Positions 35,644-45,364 are shown, counted from the stretch's first letter. The stretch: DNA of 64,000 nt from Streptomyces sp. CGMCC 4.7035 (GCF_031583065.1 NZ_CP134053.1:7233001-7297000), one strand, 5' to 3'. The notes: a model not told the origin generated them from the sequence alone. Numbers and translations: made by a program.

Positions 35644-36864
35644 ATGCCCGAAGCCGTGATCGTCTCGACCGCCCGCTCCCCGATCGGCCGCGCCTTCAAG
35701 GGCTCCCTGAAGGACCTCCGCCCGGACGACCTCACCGCCACGATCATCCAGGCCGCCCTCGACAAGGTCCCCGCCCTTGACCCGAAGGACATCGACGACC
35801 TGATGCTCGGCTGCGGCCTCCCCGGCGGCGAGCAGGGCCACAACCTCGGCCGTATCGTCGCCGTGCAGATGGGGATGGACCACCTTCCCGGTTGCACCAT
35901 CACCCGCTACTGCTCCTCCTCCCTCCAGACCTCCCGCATGGCCCTGCACGCCATCAAGGCCGGCGAGGGTGACGTCTTCATCTCCGCGGGCGTCGAGATG
36001 GTGAGCCGCAGCGTCAAGGGCACCTCCGACGGCCTCCCGGACACCCACAACCCCCTCTTCGCCGACGCCGAGGCCCGTACCGCCGCCGTCGCCGCGTCCG
36101 AGGGCGCGGACTGGCACGACCCGCGCGAGGACGGTCTGCTCCCCGACCCGTACATCGCGATGGGCCAGACCGCGGAGAACCTCGCCCGGCTCAAGGGCGT
36201 CACCCGCGAGGAGATGGACGAGTTCGGCGTCCGCTCGCAGAACCTCGCCGAGCAGGCCATCGCCAAGGGCTTCTGGGAGCGCGAGATCACCCCGGTGACC
36301 CTCCCGGACGGCACGGTCGTGAGCAAGGACGACGGGCCGCGGGCCGGGGTGACCCTGGAGGGCGTGGCCGGGCTCAAGCCCGTCTTCCGTCCCGACGGCC
36401 GCGTCACCGCCGGCAACTGCTGCCCCCTCAACGACGGCGCCGCCGCCCTGGTCATCATGAGCGACACCAAGGCCCGGGAGCTGGGTCTCACGCCGCTCGC
36501 GCGAATCGTGTCCACCGGCGTCTCCGGACTGTCGCCCGAGATCATGGGGTACGGCCCCGTCGAGGCCAGTAAGCAGGCTCTGCGGCGCGCCGGCCTCACC
36601 ATCGACGACATCGACCTCGTCGAGATCAACGAGGCCTTCGCCGCCCAGGTGATCCCCTCCTACCGCGACCTGGGCATCCCGCTGGACAAGCTGAACGTCA
36701 ACGGCGGCGCCATCGCCGTCGGCCACCCCTTCGGCATGACCGGCGCCCGCATCACCGGCACGCTGATCAACTCCCTCCAGTGGCACGACAAGCAGTTCGG
36801 CCTGGAGACGATGTGCGTCGGCGGCGGCCAGGGCATGGCCATGGTCATCGAGCGCCTCAGCTGA
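35644..36864 (+). CDS. Acetyl-CoA C-acetyltransferase (thiolase)
   Basis: 406 residues, thiolase superfamily. The acyl-accepting Cys90 is in RYCSSSLQ, His361 in [10 protein letters not shown] and Cys391 in MCVGGGQG. It interconverts two acetyl-CoA with acetoacetyl-CoA, or acts in fatty-acid or leucine degradation; the sequence alone does not say which. ATG 35644 gives the usual [16 protein letters not shown] start; GTG 35641 is adjacent and both share GGAG upstream. Monocistronic. Confidence 0.92.
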   Translation: MPEAVIVSTARSPIGRAFKGSLKDLRPDDLTATIIQAALDKVPALDPKDIDDLMLGCGLPGGEQGHNLGRIVAVQMGMDHLPGCTITRYCSSSLQTSRMALHAIKAGEGDVFISAGVEMVSRSVKGTSDGLPDTHNPLFADAEARTAAVAASEGADWHDPREDGLLPDPYIAMGQTAENLARLKGVTREEMDEFGVRSQNLAEQAIAKGFWEREITPVTLPDGTVVSKDDGPRAGVTLEGVAGLKPVFRPDGRVTAGNCCPLNDGAAALVIMSDTKARELGLTPLARIVSTGVSGLSPEIMGYGPVEASKQALRRAGLTIDDIDLVEINEAFAAQVIPSYRDLGIPLDKLNVNGGAIAVGHPFGMTGARITGTLINSLQWHDKQFGLETMCVGGGQGMAMVIERLS

Positions 36865-37146
36865 CCGCACCCCACTCGCGCACAGCGGCCTGGAGCCCCC
36901 ATGTCCGCCGGATCCCCTGGGGATCCCCTGGGATCCCCAGGGCTTCGGGCCGTTTTGTGATCCAATCTCCCCCAGGATGTGACCTATCTCCCCTCCAGGG
37001 GGATTGGCGCAGGTCAGAGATGGTTCAGGGGGCTCCCGAGGGTGCATTCCTGTCCGTTTCGTGACGTTACGCACTGACAGTTGGTTAGTCCACCCTTCAA
37101 GCTGATGTAGGAAGTCGGGGGTCGACTTTGAACCGGGAGTACGTCA

Positions 37147-37944
37147 GTGAGCGCCATGCCGATTGCTCTGCTGCTCACCACGTCCGCCACCGCGGGCGTG
37201 GGTGTCGCCGTCCTGTGCGCCGTGCGGGCACTGGGCCGGCAGGTCGCCACGCTGCGCACCGAGCTCGCGGAGAGCCGCGCCGCGCAGGCGCGCGGGCTGG
37301 TGCCCGCCGCCCGTTCCACCGCCGACGCGGAGGAGATACGCGCCGCCGTGTCCGACGCGCTCGCCGAGGAGCGGGAGCGTGAGCTGGCCGAGGCGCGCGC
37401 CTTCTGGGCCGCCCAGGAGGCCCGTGACATAGCCGACGCGCCCACCCTGCTCGGCCTGCCCGACAACGACCTGTTCCTGCCCCGCCAGTCGGACTTCGCG
37501 GGCCTTGAGCACGACAGCCTGGAGCCGGTGGCCGAGCCCACCTCCGACGAGAACGAGTTCGCCGGAGACTCTCCCGAGCTGGCCGCCGCCCGCCGCCGCC
37601 ACCCCTCGCACCCCGACTTCGTACCGGTCGCGTCACCCGTCGTGAACGACCACGAGCGCACGGTCGCCTGCCTCGAGGAACTGGCCGCCGCACGCACCGA
37701 GCTCGCCGACGTTCGCCCGGGCCCGCTGGGCACCCTCGACGTCTACGTCTTCGCCGACGGCACCACGCTGTGCATGACCCCGGGCCACCGTGAGACCGCG
37801 GAGCGCCTGGCCTCGGCCCTGAGCGCCGGCCACGCCCCGGTCCTGCTCGGCGGCTCGGGCGTCTCGGGCGCTTACGCCCTGACGTTCACGTGCGGCGACG
37901 AGACCGTGTACATCCTGGCCGACCGGGTCATCGCATCCCTGTGA
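37147..37944 (+). CDS. Hypothetical membrane-anchored protein with coiled coil
   Basis: 265 residues. An N-terminal transmembrane helix (~5-28) is followed by a long charged helical region (~30-95, rich in Ala/Glu/Arg, likely coiled coil), an acidic linker and a compact C-terminal domain (~185-265: GTLDVYVFADGTTLCMTPGHRETAERLASAL, VYILADRVIASL). I do not recognise the family. GTG 37147 is the earliest plausible start. It stands alone. Confidence 0.7.
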   Translation: MSAMPIALLLTTSATAGVGVAVLCAVRALGRQVATLRTELAESRAAQARGLVPAARSTADAEEIRAAVSDALAEERERELAEARAFWAAQEARDIADAPTLLGLPDNDLFLPRQSDFAGLEHDSLEPVAEPTSDENEFAGDSPELAAARRRHPSHPDFVPVASPVVNDHERTVACLEELAAARTELADVRPGPLGTLDVYVFADGTTLCMTPGHRETAERLASALSAGHAPVLLGGSGVSGAYALTFTCGDETVYILADRVIASL

Positions 37945-38008
37945 CCGCCACGGCAGCCCCTGTCGGCCGCAGCGGCCGCCTCCGGCGCGGCCCCTCGTCG
38001 GCCGGGGG

Positions 38009-38320
38009 TCACACCCCGGCCCGTTTCTGCGCCTCCTCCACGAGCGCCACGGCCTGAGCGAGCTCCGCCTCGCTCCGCAGGACGAGGGCCAGGTCGTGCC
38101 CGGCCACCGTGATCTGGTCGGCGGCCGCGAACATGCCCGCGTCCGGCATTTCGCGGGGTTCGGCCGAGGGGTCCTCCAGGAGCTGGGCCCGCCGTGCCAA
38201 CTCCCTGGCCAGAGCGAGTGCCTCGGCCGCCGCGCTCCGCTGGAGCCGGCTCTGCGGAGCGGCCCGCAGCCGGTCGGCGAAGTGATCCACGGCCCGGGTC
38301 AAAGGCGTCGTATCAAGCAC
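38009..38320 (-). CDS. Small helical hypothetical protein
   Basis: 103 residues, predicted all-helical and Ala/Leu/Arg/Glu-rich (SRLQRSAAAEALALARELARRAQ; SEAELAQAVALVEEAQKRAGV). No signal peptide or transmembrane helix. It is conserved-looking, without a recognised domain, and is divergent from the DUF4287 gene with ~100 bp between starts. Confidence 0.65.
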   Translation of the reverse strand: MLDTTPLTRAVDHFADRLRAAPQSRLQRSAAAEALALARELARRAQLLEDPSAEPREMPDAGMFAAADQITVAGHDLALVLRSEAELAQAVALVEEAQKRAGV

Positions 38321-38421
38321 GCCGCGAGACTACGCGTCGTGGCACGACTGTTGCCAACAGGCGAACGCTCAGGCACGGTGACCTGAAGGACCGGCTTCAT
38401 CGAGTGCGTCCGGAGGCGCCG

Positions 38422-38649
38422 ATGTCCCAAGTCTTCTCCGAGGAGACCCATCGCAATCTGCTCGCCCGCATCCCCCACTGCACCGGTCGTGAGGTTTCCG
38501 ACTGGCTGCGCACCGTCGACGAAGGCCCCGCTCTCTGCTTCGAGGAGAAGCTCAGCTGGCTCCGGCACGAGTACGACCTCGCGTACGGCCACGCCAAGGC
38601 GATCATTCACGAGTACGACCTGAGGAGGGCCGCGCGCAAACTGCTCTGA
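38422..38649 (+). CDS. DUF4287-like small protein
   Basis: 75 residues. The sequence FSEETHRNLLARIPHCTGREVSDWLRTVDEG and LSWLRHEYDLAYGHAKAIIHEYDLRR fits the DUF4287 family, found alone or in front of DUF5655 domains; the function is unknown. A strong hairpin follows. Confidence 0.75.
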   Translation: MSQVFSEETHRNLLARIPHCTGREVSDWLRTVDEGPALCFEEKLSWLRHEYDLAYGHAKAIIHEYDLRRAARKLL

Positions 38650-38694
38650 GCGCGCACCACCGCACCGCATCCCCGACCAGGCATCCGCACGACG

Positions 38695-38734
38695 AAGGGC
38701 CCGCGAACCCCGGCGAGGGGGTTCGCGGGCCCTT
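38695..38734. terminator. Strong bidirectional terminator
   Basis: AAGGGCCCGCGAACCCC pairs over 17-18 bp with its complement around a GGCGA loop, between the convergent DUF4287-like and Bax-inhibitor-like genes; A/T-flanked stem ends resemble an intrinsic terminator. Confidence 0.85.
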
Positions 38735-38738
38735 CACA

Positions 38739-38814
38739 GCCCTGAGGTCGGCTCACGGCCCTGGGGCCGACTCGCAGCCCTGAGGCCGACTCGCAGCCCT
38801 GAGGCCGACGGTCA
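38739..38814. repeat. Four 19-bp tandem repeats overlapping a stop codon
   Basis: Units GCCCTGAGG(C/T)CGGCTCAC-like at 38739, 38758, 38777 and 38796. The last unit contains the stop codon (38812-38814) of the minus-strand Bax-inhibitor-like gene. Confidence 0.75.
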
Positions 38815-39699
38815 GTCGTTGCTGCTGAAGATCGCGACCAGTCGCAGCATCTCTACGTAGATCCACACGAGGGTCATGGTCAGGCCGAACGCCGCCAGCC
38901 AGGCCTCCTCGCGCGGCGCGCCGTACGCGATGCCGTCCTCGATCTGCTTGAAGTCGAGGGTCAGGAAGAACGCGCCGAGCAGGATCGCGATGACGCCTAC
39001 GATCGCGCCCAGCGGGCCCATGCTGCGCAGCCCGCCGTCCTCGGCGACGCCGAAGGCGACCAGCAGCAGGTTGACCGCCATGACCAGGACGAAGGCGATG
39101 GCGATGGCCATGCCGATCCGGGCGTAGCGCGCGGTCACACGGATCCAGCCCGCCTTGTAGACGAGCAGGGTGGCGCCGGAGACCGCCATGGTGCCGAGCA
39201 CGGCCTGGAAGGGCGCGCCGCTCCACTGCGAGTTGTACATCTCGCTGACGACGCCGAGGAAGACGCCTTCGAAGGCGGCGTACCCCAGGATCAGCGCCGG
39301 CGAGGCGGTGCGCTTGAAGGACTGCACCATCGCCAGGACGAACGCGACCAGCGCGGAGCCGATCGCGAGGCCGTAGCTGGTGGACGAGACCGGCAGCAGG
39401 GCCCAGGCGAGGATCGCGCCCACGGCGACCGTGCCGAGCGTCATCGCCGAGCGCATGACGACGTCGTCCATCGTCATCCGGCCGGTGGTGGCCGGGGCCT
39501 GCGGCGGTGCGCCGTACTGCGTCTGCTGGTCGTACGGGTTCTGGGCGTAAGGGTTCTGCGCGTAGGGGTTGCCCTGGGCGTACGGGCTGCCCTGCGTGCC
39601 GACGGCGGCTCCCCCGGCCTGCGGCGCGGTGTTGAAGCCCGCGTAGCCGTTGTCGCGGCTGAACCCCCGTCGCGAGAAGACCGGGTTGCTGCTCCTCAT
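38812..39699 (-). CDS. Bax inhibitor-1/YccA-family membrane protein
   Basis: 295 residues. A cytoplasmic N-terminal ~75 residues is rich in Gly/Pro/Gln/Asn/Tyr with repeated NPYAQ units. Seven transmembrane segments follow, typical of the actinobacterial BI-1-like family (SSTSYGLAIGSALVAFVLAMVQSF, SPALILGYAAFEGVFLGVVSEMY, TLDFKQIEDGIAYGAP). BI-1 proteins are pH-sensitive ion (calcium) leak channels in studied cases; the role here is unknown. ATG 39699 is well placed. Monocistronic. Confidence 0.9.
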   Translation of the reverse strand: MRSSNPVFSRRGFSRDNGYAGFNTAPQAGGAAVGTQGSPYAQGNPYAQNPYAQNPYDQQTQYGAPPQAPATTGRMTMDDVVMRSAMTLGTVAVGAILAWALLPVSSTSYGLAIGSALVAFVLAMVQSFKRTASPALILGYAAFEGVFLGVVSEMYNSQWSGAPFQAVLGTMAVSGATLLVYKAGWIRVTARYARIGMAIAIAFVLVMAVNLLLVAFGVAEDGGLRSMGPLGAIVGVIAILLGAFFLTLDFKQIEDGIAYGAPREEAWLAAFGLTMTLVWIYVEMLRLVAIFSSND

Positions 39700-39941
39700 T
39701 TCACTCCTCCATGGCCACCCTGCGTGGCCTTGGCCTCAAGAGTAATAGGTAGGCAAAGGATTGACCCTAATGCTTGGGGAGGATCTTTCCCTCGTCCTTG
39801 CGCGCAACACGCTACGCGTGCGAGTGATTCCCGGGGAGGAGCCGCCCCATCCATGACCAACCCGGTACACGGTCGAGACCGGCCACTGATCCACCGGATG
39901 AGCCGTTCGGGTGCTGTTCCCGGCCCCTTCACCCGGACGGC

Positions 39942-41117
39942 TCACTCCAGCGGAAAGCCGGTGTAGCCGTCGGCGAGGTCGGTCTCGGCGGCACGCGAGG
40001 TGGTGAGCCGCTCCAGCCGGGCCAGTTGGATCCGGTCGTCGAACGGCGTGGCGTCCGGGGCGCGGTGGAGCAGGGTGGTCATCTCGTACGAGAACCGTTC
40101 GGCCTGCCAGACGCGGCGCAGACAGGTCTCGGAGTACGCGTCGAGCCGCTCGCTCGACCCCGTCTCCCGCTCGTGCGTCAGCGCCCGCGCGAAGGTGACG
40201 ACGTCCCCGACGGCGAGGTTGAGTCCCTTGGCACCGGTGGGCGGCACGATGTGGGCGGCGTCCCCGGCGAGGAACAGCCGTCCGTGGCGCATCGGCTCGT
40301 GGACGTAACTGCGCATCGGTGTCACGGACTTGGAGGTGATGGGCCCACGGGCGAGCGTCCAGCCGTCGGCGGTCTCGAAGCGCCGCTCCAGCTCGTCCCA
40401 GATCTGCTCGTCGGCCCATTCCTCGGCGTCCGTTCCGTCCGGCACCTGGAGGTAGAGACGGGAAACAGCCGGGGACCGCATGCTCAGCAGGGCGAAGCCG
40501 CGTTCGTGGCGGGCGTAGACGAGTTCGTCGTGCGAGGGCGCGACGTCGGCGAGGATGCCCAGCCAGCCGAAGGGGTACGTACGTTCGAAGACGCGGGACA
40601 GCTCGGCGGGCACCGCCTTCCGCGACACCCCCCAGAAGCCGTCGCACCCGACGACGTAGTCGCACTCCAGCACCTCCTCGCGACCCTCGTGCCGAAAGCG
40701 CACCTTGGGCCGGTCGGTGGTCGCGTCCTCGACGGCGAGCGCCTCCGCCTCGAAGAGCAGCGGCCCGCCCTCCTTGAGCTGGAGTGCGATGAGGTCCTTG
40801 CAGACCTCGGTCTGGGCGTACACCATCACGGAGCTGCCGCCGGTGAGCGCGGGGAAGTCGACGCGATGGCGGCGGCGCGCGAAGCGCAGCTCGATCCCGT
40901 CGTGCCGCAGGCCCTCGCGGTCCATGCGCTCGCCGGCCCCCGCGGCCCGCAGCACGTCGACGGTCCCCTGCTCCAGGATCCCGGCCCGCTGACGCTGCTC
41001 CACATAGGCCCGGTCGCGGCTCTCCAGCACGACCGAGTCGATGCCCGCGTTGTGCAGCAGCCGCGCCAGCAGCAGCCCGGCGGGCCCCGCTCCGATGATG
41101 CCGACGGTGGTACGCAT
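39942..41117 (-). CDS. pobA: 4-Hydroxybenzoate 3-monooxygenase (PobA)
   Basis: 391 residues, group A flavin monooxygenase. The FAD-binding GIIGAGPAGLLLARLL, the DG motif VVGCDGFWGVSRKA and the GD motif LFLAGDAAHIVPPTGAKGLN are present, with substrate-pocket features of PobA (RAGILEQGTVDVLR). It hydroxylates 4-hydroxybenzoate to protocatechuate with NAD(P)H and O2. ATG 41117 has AAGGGG 7 nt upstream. No protocatechuate (pca) genes are nearby. Confidence 0.9.
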   Translation of the reverse strand: MRTTVGIIGAGPAGLLLARLLHNAGIDSVVLESRDRAYVEQRQRAGILEQGTVDVLRAAGAGERMDREGLRHDGIELRFARRRHRVDFPALTGGSSVMVYAQTEVCKDLIALQLKEGGPLLFEAEALAVEDATTDRPKVRFRHEGREEVLECDYVVGCDGFWGVSRKAVPAELSRVFERTYPFGWLGILADVAPSHDELVYARHERGFALLSMRSPAVSRLYLQVPDGTDAEEWADEQIWDELERRFETADGWTLARGPITSKSVTPMRSYVHEPMRHGRLFLAGDAAHIVPPTGAKGLNLAVGDVVTFARALTHERETGSSERLDAYSETCLRRVWQAERFSYEMTTLLHRAPDATPFDDRIQLARLERLTTSRAAETDLADGYTGFPLE

Positions 41118-41354
41118 CCCGACGCCCCTTCTCGCTCGCGCGATCCCCGGCAGCGGCCGCGGCCAGGATGTCGCCTTGCTCGGTTCCTCTTGCTCGCCCT
41201 GCTGTTCGTCTGGTGAAATTTCTTTCACCATTCTCCGAGGTGAGTGTGCGACCGCGGGGACGCGCTGTCAACGGCCGTCCCCATAAGCCGCGGGTCGACA
41301 GAGGAGGGGGCGCATACGAGGCGCCCTCAAGGAGCGTGCATCTATGCGCGGATG

Positions 41355-41437
41355 TGCCCGGAACCGGACTCGAACCGGTACGCCCGCGAGGGGCAGCGAG
41401 GTTTAAGCTCGCCGTGTCTGCATTCCACCATCCGGGC
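41355..41437 (-). tRNA. bldA: tRNA-Leu (anticodon UAA, decodes UUA): bldA
   Basis: 83 nt on the minus strand. The acceptor stem is GCCCGGA/TCCGGGC with discriminator A. The anticodon stem GCGAG/CTCGC encloses the loop CTTAAAC, i.e. anticodon TAA. A long variable arm (class II) and the T arm CCGGTTCGAGTCCGG follow. CCA is not encoded. In Streptomyces the only tRNA for UUA is bldA, which gates development and antibiotic production because TTA codons are rare and concentrated in regulatory genes. The sequence agrees with my memory of S. coelicolor bldA. By eye I found no in-frame TTA codon in the confident genes of this window. Confidence 0.93.
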
Positions 41438-41866
41438 AGGCCAATGGGCTCCGCATCGAGCGTTCCGAGCCTATCGGGACGCATCCCCCGAACAGCGGAT
41501 GGGCGATGCGATGTTGTCTTATTTTATTGACGTCTGAGGGTGCATCAGCACTCGGTACGGGCCATCCGCACTTGCCAATAGCCTTTCGGGCGGCCGTCGC
41601 GCGCGCATGCGGAATGACGGAATTTCACCGCCCCGAAGGAGGGCGATGGGAGCGCTTCCACTGACGTGAGCAACCGCTTTCCGGTCGACGGACGCCCCAG
41701 GGGCGGTGTCAGGGGCCGGCGTCATCCCCAGGTATGACACGGCGGGCAGCGGTCCGACTCGAGGCTGCCCCGGGAACCGGAACAACGGCTGACTACACGA
41801 CACCGATCGGCCGCGACGATGGAACACGTCCCCTCGACCGACCTCGTCCGACAGGAGTTCCCTCCC
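41438..41866. other. Intergenic region upstream of bldA and of the ABC transporter
   Basis: 429 bp with no convincing gene. It should hold the bldA promoter (minus) and the ABC-transporter promoter (plus). A perfect inverted repeat GTCAT-N8-ATGAC lies at 41721-41738 inside a wider TGTCA..TGACA pair. A short A/T-rich patch occurs at about 41515-41530. Confidence 0.5.
41721..41738. promoter_or_regulatory. Inverted repeat GTCAT-N8-ATGAC, candidate operator
   Basis: A perfect 5-bp dyad (GTCATCCCCAGGTATGAC) about 130 bp before the ABC ATPase start; it could be a regulator site or overlap the -10 element. Confidence 0.3.
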
Positions 41867-42637
41867 GTGACCAGCACCCCCCTCGCCGACCGGACCACCG
41901 CGGTGGCCGCCCGCGCCACGGATCTGTCGAAGGTCTACGGTCAGGGCGAGACCCAGGTGGTGGCCCTGGACCGGGTCACCGTCGACTTCCAGCAGGCCCA
42001 GTTCACGGCGATCATGGGGCCCTCGGGCTCCGGCAAGTCGACCCTGATGCACTGCGTCGCCGGGCTCGACTCCTTCTCGTCGGGTTCCGTCCGCATCGGT
42101 GACGTCGAACTGGGCTCGCTGAAGGACAAGCAGCTCACCAGGTTGCGCCGCGACAAGATCGGCTTCATCTTCCAGGCGTTCAACCTGCTGCCGACGCTGA
42201 CCGCGTTGGAGAACATCACGCTGCCGATGGACATCGCGGGCCGCAAGCCGGACCTGGCGTGGCTGGACACGGTGATCCAGATGGTCGGCCTGGCGGATCG
42301 GCTGAGCCACCGGCCCTCGCAGCTGTCCGGCGGCCAGCAGCAGCGTGTCGCGGTGGCGCGGGCGCTGGCGTCCAAGCCGGACATCATCTTCGGCGACGAG
42401 CCGACCGGGAACCTGGACTCGCGGTCGGGCGCGGAGGTGCTGGGCTTTCTGCGCAACTCCGTACGGGAGTTGGGGCAGACGGTGGTGATGGTCACCCACG
42501 ACCCGGTCGCGGCGGCGTACGCGGACCGGGTGATCTTCCTGGCGGACGGCCGGATCGTGGACGAGGTGTACGAGCCGTCGGCTGACGCGGTGTTGGACCG
42601 GATGAAGCGGTTCGACGCGAAGGGCCGTACGAGCTGA
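41867..42637 (+). CDS. ABC transporter ATP-binding protein (LolD/MacB type)
   Basis: 256 residues: Walker A GPSGSGKST, signature LSGGQQQR, Walker B DIIFGDEPTGNLDS, and the His switch VTHD. It pairs with the large FtsX-type permease downstream as a mechanotransmission or efflux ABC system. GTG 41867 has AGGAG ~10 nt upstream; ATG 41819 in frame is an alternative without one. A composite repeat of ~150 bp separates it from its permease gene. Confidence 0.9.
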   Translation: MTSTPLADRTTAVAARATDLSKVYGQGETQVVALDRVTVDFQQAQFTAIMGPSGSGKSTLMHCVAGLDSFSSGSVRIGDVELGSLKDKQLTRLRRDKIGFIFQAFNLLPTLTALENITLPMDIAGRKPDLAWLDTVIQMVGLADRLSHRPSQLSGGQQQRVAVARALASKPDIIFGDEPTGNLDSRSGAEVLGFLRNSVRELGQTVVMVTHDPVAAAYADRVIFLADGRIVDEVYEPSADAVLDRMKRFDAKGRTS

Positions 42638-42666
42638 ACCCGGCGGGGCCGGGCCCCGGGCCCCTG

Positions 42667-42815
42667 GGGCTCCACCCCCGGCCCCATCTGGGTTTTCGCC
42701 CCCGCAGCCCCTACCCGTCCCGTACCTGGGGGGCTGCGCCCCCCAGACCCCCGCTTCGGCCTAACGGCCTTGTCCTCAAACGCCGGACGGGCTGAAAAAT
42801 CAGACATCCAGCCCT
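42667..42815. repeat. Composite intergenic repeat, copy 2 (inverted)
   Basis: Reads as the reverse complement of the 35.3-kb copy: GGGTTTTCGCCCCCGC, GGGGGGCTGCGCCCCCCAGACCCCCGC, CGGCC..GGCCTTGTCCTC, then AAACGCCGGACGGGCTG..CAG. It fills the gap between the ABC ATPase and permease genes of one operon. Confidence 0.85.
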
Positions 42816-42826
42816 TGGACAGACAC

Positions 42827-45364
42827 ATGTTCCGTACCGCCCTGCGCAACGTACTCGCGCACAAGGCCAGGCTCCTCATGACCGTGCTCGCCGTGATGCT
42901 CGGCGTGGCCTTCGTGTCGGGGACCCTGGTCTTCACCAACACCATCTCCGACGCCTTCAAGAAGAGCTCCGCGAAGGGGTTCGACCACGTCGACGTCGCC
43001 ATCGAGCCCGGGATCGCCCAGGACGTGGGTGACAAGATCGGCAAGAGCCCGGAACTCACCCAGGCGCTGCTGGACAAGGTGGCGAAGGCCCCGGGCGCCG
43101 ACTCGGCCATCGGTGTCGTGAACGGCTTCACCGCCCTCGCCGGCAAGGACGGCAAGCTCATCGGCGACGGCTTCCAGTCCGAGGGCGGCAACTACTGGGG
43201 CGCCAAGGACCCGCGCTACCCCCTCAAGAGCGGCCGCGCGCCTCAGGGCGAGAACGAGATCGCACTCGACGCCGACACCGCCGGGCGGGCGGGCTACGAG
43301 GTCGGAGACACCCTGCGGCTGTCCGTGGACGGCCCGGTGCTGACTCCGAAGATCACCGGGATCTTCACCACGGACGACGGCAACGTCGCGGCCGGCGGCA
43401 GCCTCGCGCTGTTCGACACGAAGACCGCGCAGAAGCTGTTCCACCGGGAGGGCGCGTACGACGAGATCGACGTGAAGGCGGCGGCCGGCACCAGCCAGGA
43501 CGCGCTGCGGGCGGAACTGGAGAAGGTGGTTCCCAAGGACACCGGGTCCCTGACCACCGGTCAGCAGCTCGCCGACGACCAGGCCCAGCGGATCTCCGAG
43601 GGCATGAGCTCGATGCGGACGATGCTGCTGGTCTTCGCCGGAATCGCCCTGTTCGTCGGCGTGTTCATCATCGCCAACACCTTCACCATGCTGGTCGCCC
43701 AGCGCACCAGGGAACTGGCCCTGATGCGCGCGGTCGGCGCCTCGCGCCGCCAGGTCACCCGCTCGGTGCTGCTGGAGGCGGCCGTGGTCGGCGCGGTCGC
43801 GGCCGTCACCGGTCTCGCCGTCGGCGTCGGCATCGGCGCCGGAATGCGCGCCCTGGTCGGCACGCTGGGTGCTCCCGTGCCCGCCGGTCCGCTGGTCATC
43901 ACGCCCGGCACGGTCGCCGCCGCCCTGGGCGTCGGCATCCTGGTCACCATGCTGGCCGCCTGGCTGCCGGGCCGGCGCGCCGCGAAGATCCCGCCGGTCG
44001 CGGCGATGAGCAGCGTCCACGCCCCGGCCACCACCAGGTCGCTGGTGCTGCGCAACACCCTCGGCGCGCTGCTCTCGGGCGCGGGCGTCGCCGCCGTACT
44101 CGTCGGCAGCCAGGCGAAGACCGCCAGCGACGGACAGCTGCCGATGGGCCTCGGTGCGGCCCTGCTGGTGATCGGTGTCTTCGTGCTCACCCCGCTGCTG
44201 TCCCGCCCGCTGATCGCCGCGGGCGCGCCCGTCCTGCGCGTCTTCGGCATCAGCGGCAAGCTGGCCCGGCAGAACTCCGTGCGCAACCCACGCCGCACCG
44301 CCGCCACCGCCTCCGCGCTGATGATCGGCCTGACCCTGATCACCGGTCTGACGGTGATCGCGGGCAGTGTGCAGCAGGCGATCGACAAGATGGCCACCTC
44401 CGCGCTGAAGGCGGACTACGTGGTGTCGATGGCGAACGGCAACCCGCTCTCCGCCGACGTCGACACGAAGCTCGCCGCGGCGGACGGCGTCACCGCCACG
44501 AGTCCGCTGCGCGACGCGCCCGCGCGCATCGACGACACCACCGAGTCCCTGACCGGGGTCAACGGCTCCGCGATCGGCAAGCTCACCAACCTCAAGGTCG
44601 ACCAGGGGTCCTTCAAGGTCGGCGGCACGGACGTCGTGGTGGACGACAAGACCGCCAAGGACCACGGCTGGAAGGCCGGTTCGCGGTTCACGGTCTCGTA
44701 CGAGGACGGCAAGAAGCAGGGGCTGACGGTCTCCGCCGTCTACGAGGGCAACGAGCTGATCCGGGGCATCCTGCTGGACAACACGACCCTGGCGCCGCAT
44801 CGGACGTCGTCCGAGCCCGCCGACATGCGGGTCATGGTGAAGACCTCGGGCGGCGCGAGCGACGCGACGAAGGACCGGCTGGAGAAGGCGCTGGGCGACA
44901 ACCCGGCGATCAGGGTCCAGGACAAGCAGGAAATCTCCAACGACATCGCGCAGATCTTCACCCTGATGCTCAACATGCTCTACGGGCTGCTGGCGATGGC
45001 CGTCATCGTCGCGGTCCTCGGCGTCATCAACACCCTCGCCATGTCCGTATTCGAGCGTTCGCAGGAGATCGGGATGCTGCGCGCGATCGGTCTGGAGCGC
45101 GGTGGCATCAAGCGGATGGTCCGTCTGGAGTCGCTGGTCATCTCGCTCTTCGGCGGAGTGCTGGGCATCGGCCTGGGCGTGTTCTTCGGCTGGGCGGCCG
45201 GCGAGCTGATCGGCAGTTCCCTGGACACCTACGCGCTCATCCTGCCGTGGGGCCGGATGGCGGTCTTCCTGCTGCTGGCGGCCGCTGTGGGCGTGCTGGC
45301 GGCCCTGTGGCCGGCCCGGCGGGCGGCTCGTCTGAACATGCTGGCCGCGATCAAGTCGGAGTAG
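42827..45364 (+). CDS. ABC transporter permease, FtsX/MacB family (two-module)
   Basis: 845 residues. An N-terminal transmembrane helix (~17-40) is followed by a large extracytoplasmic domain (~45-265), three helices with FtsX motifs (FIIANTFTMLVAQRTRELALMRAVGASRRQV), a second module with another extracytoplasmic domain (~530-720), and three final helices (INTLAMSVFERSQEIGMLRAIG). This is the usual actinobacterial duplicated FtsX layout. ATG 42827 begins with MFRTALRNVLAHKARLLMT, the standard N-terminus. The substrate is unknown. Confidence 0.92.
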   Translation: MFRTALRNVLAHKARLLMTVLAVMLGVAFVSGTLVFTNTISDAFKKSSAKGFDHVDVAIEPGIAQDVGDKIGKSPELTQALLDKVAKAPGADSAIGVVNGFTALAGKDGKLIGDGFQSEGGNYWGAKDPRYPLKSGRAPQGENEIALDADTAGRAGYEVGDTLRLSVDGPVLTPKITGIFTTDDGNVAAGGSLALFDTKTAQKLFHREGAYDEIDVKAAAGTSQDALRAELEKVVPKDTGSLTTGQQLADDQAQRISEGMSSMRTMLLVFAGIALFVGVFIIANTFTMLVAQRTRELALMRAVGASRRQVTRSVLLEAAVVGAVAAVTGLAVGVGIGAGMRALVGTLGAPVPAGPLVITPGTVAAALGVGILVTMLAAWLPGRRAAKIPPVAAMSSVHAPATTRSLVLRNTLGALLSGAGVAAVLVGSQAKTASDGQLPMGLGAALLVIGVFVLTPLLSRPLIAAGAPVLRVFGISGKLARQNSVRNPRRTAATASALMIGLTLITGLTVIAGSVQQAIDKMATSALKADYVVSMANGNPLSADVDTKLAAADGVTATSPLRDAPARIDDTTESLTGVNGSAIGKLTNLKVDQGSFKVGGTDVVVDDKTAKDHGWKAGSRFTVSYEDGKKQGLTVSAVYEGNELIRGILLDNTTLAPHRTSSEPADMRVMVKTSGGASDATKDRLEKALGDNPAIRVQDKQEISNDIAQIFTLMLNMLYGLLAMAVIVAVLGVINTLAMSVFERSQEIGMLRAIGLERGGIKRMVRLESLVISLFGGVLGIGLGVFFGWAAGELIGSSLDTYALILPWGRMAVFLLLAAAVGVLAALWPARRAARLNMLAAIKSE

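Noticed and set aside
41244..41537. 97-codon plus-strand ORF covering bldA
   Set aside because: It is antisense to the tRNA across its full length; spurious ORFs over tRNA genes are common, and there is no coding bias or ribosome binding site.
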